Positions 25,222-28,153 of a stretch of DNA of 28,153 nucleotides are shown here, in pieces. Below the pieces are notes generated by a model that searched no databases, was not told the DNA's origin, and saw only the letters and a program-made list of their open reading frames with translations. Source of the DNA: Balneolaceae bacterium. Lineage in GTDB: Bacteria; Bacteroidota; Rhodothermia; Balneolales; Balneolaceae. A program made the translations under genes and the position numbers. Every line of letters begins with the position of its first letter. The stretch's first letter is position 1. The stretch lies in the NCBI GenBank assembly GCA_007129085.1, contig SKWF01000238.1, forward strand, positions 1-28,153, written 5' to 3'.

Positions 25222-25875
25222 ATGAAAAAGAAAATATTGAAATACGGCAACGATGAGATCACCGTGAAATATGATCTGAAACGGTGTATTCACGCTGCAA
25301 AATGTGTAGACGGCCTGCCCGATGTATTCAACCCGGACAGGAAACCGTGGATTGATCCGGACAAAGCCTCCGCCGATGAAATTGCAGACGTTATTGAAAC
25401 GTGTCCCACCGGTGCACTGCAGTATGAGATGAAAAAAACGGACCGTGTTGAGCAGCCGCCATCAAAAAACCGTATTAACCTGGAAAAAGATGGGCCCGTG
25501 TATATTTTTGGTGACATTGAAGTGCAGGATCATCAAGGAAATACCGTTCTGGAAGATACCCGGTTTGCTCTCTGCCGATGTGGTGCATCATCCAATAAAC
25601 CGGCCTGCGATAACTCCCACCTGGAAACCGATTTTGAAGCTCATACCGATGCTGATCGCTCAAAACTTCCTGAGCCACAATCAAACGGAGACGATAAACT
25701 CCTCATCAAACTAATGAAAGATGGCCCCGCCATCCTGGAAGGAACCTACACGGTTGAGTCGGAAACGTTCGATCCGCAAACCAGTGATAAAGGTGTGGCA
25801 CTCTGCAGATGTGGTGCATCATCAACGAAACCGTTTTGTGATGGAAGCCACAAGGATATCGGGTTTAAAGGATAA
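25222..25875 (+). CDS. Ferredoxin-like (YjdI-type) and double CDGSH iron-sulfur protein
   Basis: This 217-residue cytoplasmic fusion has three metal domains. The first 65 residues form a Fer4_19/YjdI domain (RCIHAAKCVDGLPDVF and ETCPTGAL) holding an iron-sulfur cluster. Two CDGSH domains follow: CRCGASSNKPACDNSH (about 114-129), where Gly of CDGSH is Asn, and CRCGASSTKPFCDGSH (about 197-212), which is complete. Each CDGSH domain binds a [2Fe-2S] cluster through three Cys and one His. It may transfer or sense iron-sulfur clusters or redox state. No partner gene is clear. Confidence 0.9.
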   Translation: MKKKILKYGNDEITVKYDLKRCIHAAKCVDGLPDVFNPDRKPWIDPDKASADEIADVIETCPTGALQYEMKKTDRVEQPPSKNRINLEKDGPVYIFGDIEVQDHQGNTVLEDTRFALCRCGASSNKPACDNSHLETDFEAHTDADRSKLPEPQSNGDDKLLIKLMKDGPAILEGTYTVESETFDPQTSDKGVALCRCGASSTKPFCDGSHKDIGFKG

Positions 25876-25933
25876 CGATCCTGTAGGTGTATCATAATAA
25901 AATACAAAAGTCGACGACGTGCCCGGATTTTTG

Positions 25934-26164
25934 GCGTACCTACGGCACGCATCGATTTATATACCACATTTTCGAACTACCCATATATTGTCCCTGACGG
26001 GACAAAGATTAAAGCACTTTAAAAATATTTTCGTTGGGAAATTAAACTCTCTATCCATATGCCGATGTTAAAGACAAATGAGCAGTAAAGAACTACCGTC
26101 CCGATAGGGACGACATATGGGTAATAAACCCGCCCGCATCATGACCTTCGTGCCGTTAGGTACG
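25934..26164. repeat. REPIN-like nested inverted repeat with four hairpins
   Basis: The 25876-26314 gap contains four small palindromes. GCGTACC/GGCACGC (25934-25950) and TTGTCCC/GGGACAA (25988-26005) form the left arm. CGTCCC/GGGACG (26097-26112) and CGTGCC/GGTACG (26149-26164) are the same two elements inverted. TACCCATAT next to the left GTCCC hairpin (25979-25987) is matched by ATATGGGTA (26115-26123) on the right. Thus the stretch is one large imperfect palindrome of two-element arms, the form of a REP-doublet (REPIN). No transposase is present in the window. The rest of the gap holds no gene. Confidence 0.65.
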
Positions 26165-26314
26165 AAATATGAACATCTACATCCCAAATTACTTTTAAGG
26201 GGTGTTTTGCAGTTGTGCCACCGAGAATGTAATATCGGTTAGAGAAAACAATACAATTCAAGCACCATCCCACCGAATAGGGAAGATAAATCTCTATGAC
26301 AGATAGCTGACAAC

Positions 26315-26695
26315 ATGAATCCAAAATCAATTTTAGTTACGGGATCAATTTTTATGGCATTTGCCGTAGCTTTTGGAGCATTCGGCGCACACATCGTGCA
26401 GGATATGCTTACGGCCGACCGATTTGCCGTCTATCAAACCGGGGTTGAATACCACTTTTATCACGCCATCGGGTTGTTGATTATCGGCACACTTGCTCTT
26501 ATCGAAAAACCGAACCGCTGGTTAACCTACAGCAGTTACTGCATGATCTCCGGCATTCTTATCTTTTCCGGAAGCCTCTACATTCTTACCCTAACCGACA
26601 CAGGTTGGCTTGGGGCGATCACTCCCATCGGCGGGTTCGCCTTTATTTTGGGATGGGTATTTCTGGTTGTTGGCATTTATCAATTCAGCAAATAG
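26315..26695 (+). CDS. DUF423-family membrane protein
   Basis: The 126-residue protein has four hydrophobic helices (about 4-26, 45-62, 67-90 and 96-122). FGAFGAHIVQDMLTADRF near the start and YHFYHAIGLLIIGTLAL match the DUF423 (YgdD/TMEM256-like) family. Function is unknown; the family is widespread in bacterial inner membranes. It is monocistronic with a REPIN-like array upstream, and 97 bases separate it from the efflux adaptor gene. Confidence 0.88.
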   Translation: MNPKSILVTGSIFMAFAVAFGAFGAHIVQDMLTADRFAVYQTGVEYHFYHAIGLLIIGTLALIEKPNRWLTYSSYCMISGILIFSGSLYILTLTDTGWLGAITPIGGFAFILGWVFLVVGIYQFSK

Positions 26696-26792
26696 AGCTG
26701 TTAAAGCTTGCTAAACCTCCGCACTGAGTTGGATTATCCAGCGTTAGTGACGTAATTTATTCTGATACATTATTTTTTACGGATCATACCCC

Positions 26793-27854
26793 ATGACATT
26801 ACACAGAATAATATTTTCAATCGGTGTTTTGACCGCACTATTAATACTCGGTGCCTGCAGTTCAGAAACAGAATCAGAATCATCGGAGGAGTCAGCCACC
26901 GCTATTGCCGGATATGAGCTCCAGCCCCGCGATATGTCTCGTATTGTCCGATCTACATCATCCGTAGAAGCAGAAAACACAGTTACCATTGCCAGCCGAA
27001 TGAGTGGTTTGATTATAGAAATGAATGCACGAGAAGGCGATCGGCTCGAAGATGGAGAGCTCTTACTTCGGTTTGATATTGAAGAGCAACGCGCAGAACT
27101 CGAACGAGCCCAAGCTGAGCTCGAGTTAGCGTCAGCCGTCTATGATCGAAACAGTACTCTATTTGAACGTGAGGCGATATCACGTGCAGAATATGATGAA
27201 GCCCGTGCAAATAAGCGAATTGCAGAGAGTGAGGTTACACTTTTAGATACACGTATCGGCTTTGGAGCCATCCGCGCTCCACATGACTTAGTGGTTTTAC
27301 GCCGCCATGTGGAACGTGGTGATGCCGTATCAACCAATGAGCCGCTGTTTCGTGTTGCAGATTTGAATCGATTGGTGGTTCGGCTTGGAATCCCCGAACG
27401 TGATGTTGTCCACCTCGAAGAGGGCCAGCAAACCGAACTCCACATTGACGCTTTTCCCGGTGAAACTTTCCGCGGAACGATTCAACGAATTTACCCATCT
27501 GCTGATGACGAAAGTCGACTGTTTACGGTTGAAATTACGCTTCCCGCCGAGCAGAGAGATCAAGTCATTCGCCCCGGATATTTAGCACGCGTTTCGATGG
27601 ACGCCGACAGGCGGGAGGATGTACTGGCCGTGCCGAGTGAATCCCTGCTGGCCTCAGAAAGAGATGAACGGTTTGTCTACATCATTAACGACGATGACCG
27701 CCTCGAACGACGCGATGTTACTACAGGAATTGAACGCCGAAACTGGACTCAAATCACAGAAGGACTCGAAGCTGGCGAAGTAGTTGTGGGGGCGAACCCA
27801 TCAAACCTGCGAGAAGATATTTTAGTAAATGTTACCCGATGGGTGGAGGAGTGA
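26793..27854 (+). CDS. RND efflux periplasmic adaptor (membrane fusion) lipoprotein
   Basis: The 353-residue exported lipoprotein (lipobox LGAC, Cys22) links an inner-membrane RND pump to an outer-membrane channel. It has a lipoyl/barrel-sandwich half ENTVTIASRMSGLIIEMNAREGDRLEDGELL (about 55-85), a short alpha-hairpin (DIEEQRAELERAQAEL to RIAESEVTLL), the second lipoyl half GAIRAPHDLVVLRRHVERGDAV, a beta-barrel (VRLGIPERDVVHLEEGQ) and the membrane-proximal domain. Substrate unknown. A probable RND pump gene begins at 28086, after a 231-base gap that contains a REPIN-like palindrome. Confidence 0.88.
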   Translation: MTLHRIIFSIGVLTALLILGACSSETESESSEESATAIAGYELQPRDMSRIVRSTSSVEAENTVTIASRMSGLIIEMNAREGDRLEDGELLLRFDIEEQRAELERAQAELELASAVYDRNSTLFEREAISRAEYDEARANKRIAESEVTLLDTRIGFGAIRAPHDLVVLRRHVERGDAVSTNEPLFRVADLNRLVVRLGIPERDVVHLEEGQQTELHIDAFPGETFRGTIQRIYPSADDESRLFTVEITLPAEQRDQVIRPGYLARVSMDADRREDVLAVPSESLLASERDERFVYIINDDDRLERRDVTTGIERRNWTQITEGLEAGEVVVGANPSNLREDILVNVTRWVEE

Positions 27855-27926
27855 TGCTTCGTATATGGCGGTGCGGAGATAAGAGGATGTGAAATGATTA
27901 TTAGCTCAAAAATTTACCAGTGAATT

Positions 27927-28043
27927 CCCCTCCTTATGAAGGAGGGGTAAGGGGGTGGTTGGAAAACGAAACGTTGATTTCTCCTTAATTCAGGTCATTA
28001 ATCCTTATTAAACCACCCCCAGCCCCTCCTTGGAAAGGAGGGG
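27927..28043. repeat. GC-rich REPIN-like nested palindrome between adaptor and pump genes
   Basis: CCCCTCCTT/AAGGAGGGG forms a perfect 9-bp hairpin at 27927-27947 and again at 28023-28043. Inside these, GGGGGTGGTT (27951-27960) is the reverse complement of AACCACCCCC (28011-28020). Thus the 117-base stretch is a nested palindrome with a different sequence from the array at 25934-26164. CCCCTCC-type repeats like this are scattered in many Bacteroidota genomes. It may modulate the RND operon mRNA, but it is probably just a mobile repeat. Confidence 0.7.
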
Positions 28044-28085
28044 AGCGTTCTCGACATCAACAAAATTTTACTTTCAATTAATAGA

Positions 28086-28153
28086 ATGCCCGATACTCAG
28101 TCACATACCAAAAACAGCCGGCGAAAAGAAGGGATAGCAAGTCACGCTATTCG
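28086..28153 (+). CDS. Start of a probable RND efflux pump gene (partial)
   Basis: An ATG at 28086 opens a frame to the window end, reading MPDTQSHTKNSRRKEGIASH, then AI. GIA-x-x-AI after a basic stretch matches the usual N-terminus of AcrB/CzcA-like pumps just before the first helix. The position right after the adaptor supports this. Only 22 codons are visible, so substrate class cannot be judged. Confidence 0.6.
   Translation, partial: MPDTQSHTKNSRRKEGIASHAI

Noticed and set aside
25931..25948. Sigma-54-like TTGG...GGC in the REPIN array
   Set aside because: Spacing matches only by chance; the bases belong to the palindrome, and the closest plus-strand gene start is about 370 bases away.
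1..28153. CRISPR arrays, tRNA or rRNA genes and insertion sequences
   Set aside because: No evenly spaced direct repeats, cloverleaf-like or rRNA-like sequence, or transposase frame was seen.

Overview
The window looks like a piece of chromosome from a Gram-negative member of the Bacteroidota/Balneolota-Rhodothermota group, with Balneolales-like as my best guess. The reasons are a moderate-to-low GC content, many starts with a weak or absent Shine-Dalgarno (SD) sequence, lipoproteins with a Cys lipobox, and protein families common in that group (DUF3347 lipoprotein, ferredoxin-CDGSH fusion, AraC regulator with an HMA-like N-terminus, YtxH). This assignment is inference. I see no rRNA, tRNA, CRISPR array or insertion sequence.

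Region 1 (about 145-14600, all +) is an exopolysaccharide/capsule locus of the Wzx/Wzy type. In order it holds a Wzz/GumC-type chain-length protein, a CpsD-like ATPase without a tyrosine tail, a 54-residue two-helix membrane protein, an O-antigen ligase/polymerase-like protein, a Wzx-type flippase, a GT4 glycosyltransferase, a CelD/BcsL-type acyltransferase, a polysaccharide deacetylase, two tandem paralogous GT4 enzymes, a GH9 endoglucanase-like lipoprotein and a membrane GT2 glycosyltransferase. No initiating sugar-phosphate transferase and no outer-membrane export protein is visible; they may lie outside the window.

Region 2 (14638-19980) is the most unusual part. A minus-strand operon encodes a luciferase-like flavin monooxygenase, a stand-alone amino-acid adenylation enzyme, a carrier protein and a GNAT-like acyltransferase. 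It is divergent from a plus-strand formyltransferase. Together these look like an NRPS-like aminoacyl activation, oxidation and formylation cassette inside the polysaccharide locus. Region 3 (20074-22856, +) returns to polysaccharide genes: a hexapeptide acetyltransferase, a WecG/TagA/CpsF glycosyltransferase and a UDP-glucuronate 4-epimerase-like enzyme.

Five -24/-12 (sigma-54) promoter-like sequences lie immediately upstream of transcription units in Regions 1-3: 145-162 (+), 8302-8319 (+), 18829-18846 (-), 20073-20090 (+) and 20829-20846 (+). They suggest that the whole locus, including the aminoacyl cassette, is one RpoN-dependent regulon.

Region 4 (22857-28153) is unrelated. It contains a YtxH protein, an AraC-type regulator, a DUF3347 lipoprotein, a ferredoxin-CDGSH protein, a DUF423 membrane protein, an RND efflux adaptor and the first codons of the probable RND pump. 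Two different REPIN-like nested palindromes lie in its intergenic spaces (25934-26164 and 27927-28043).
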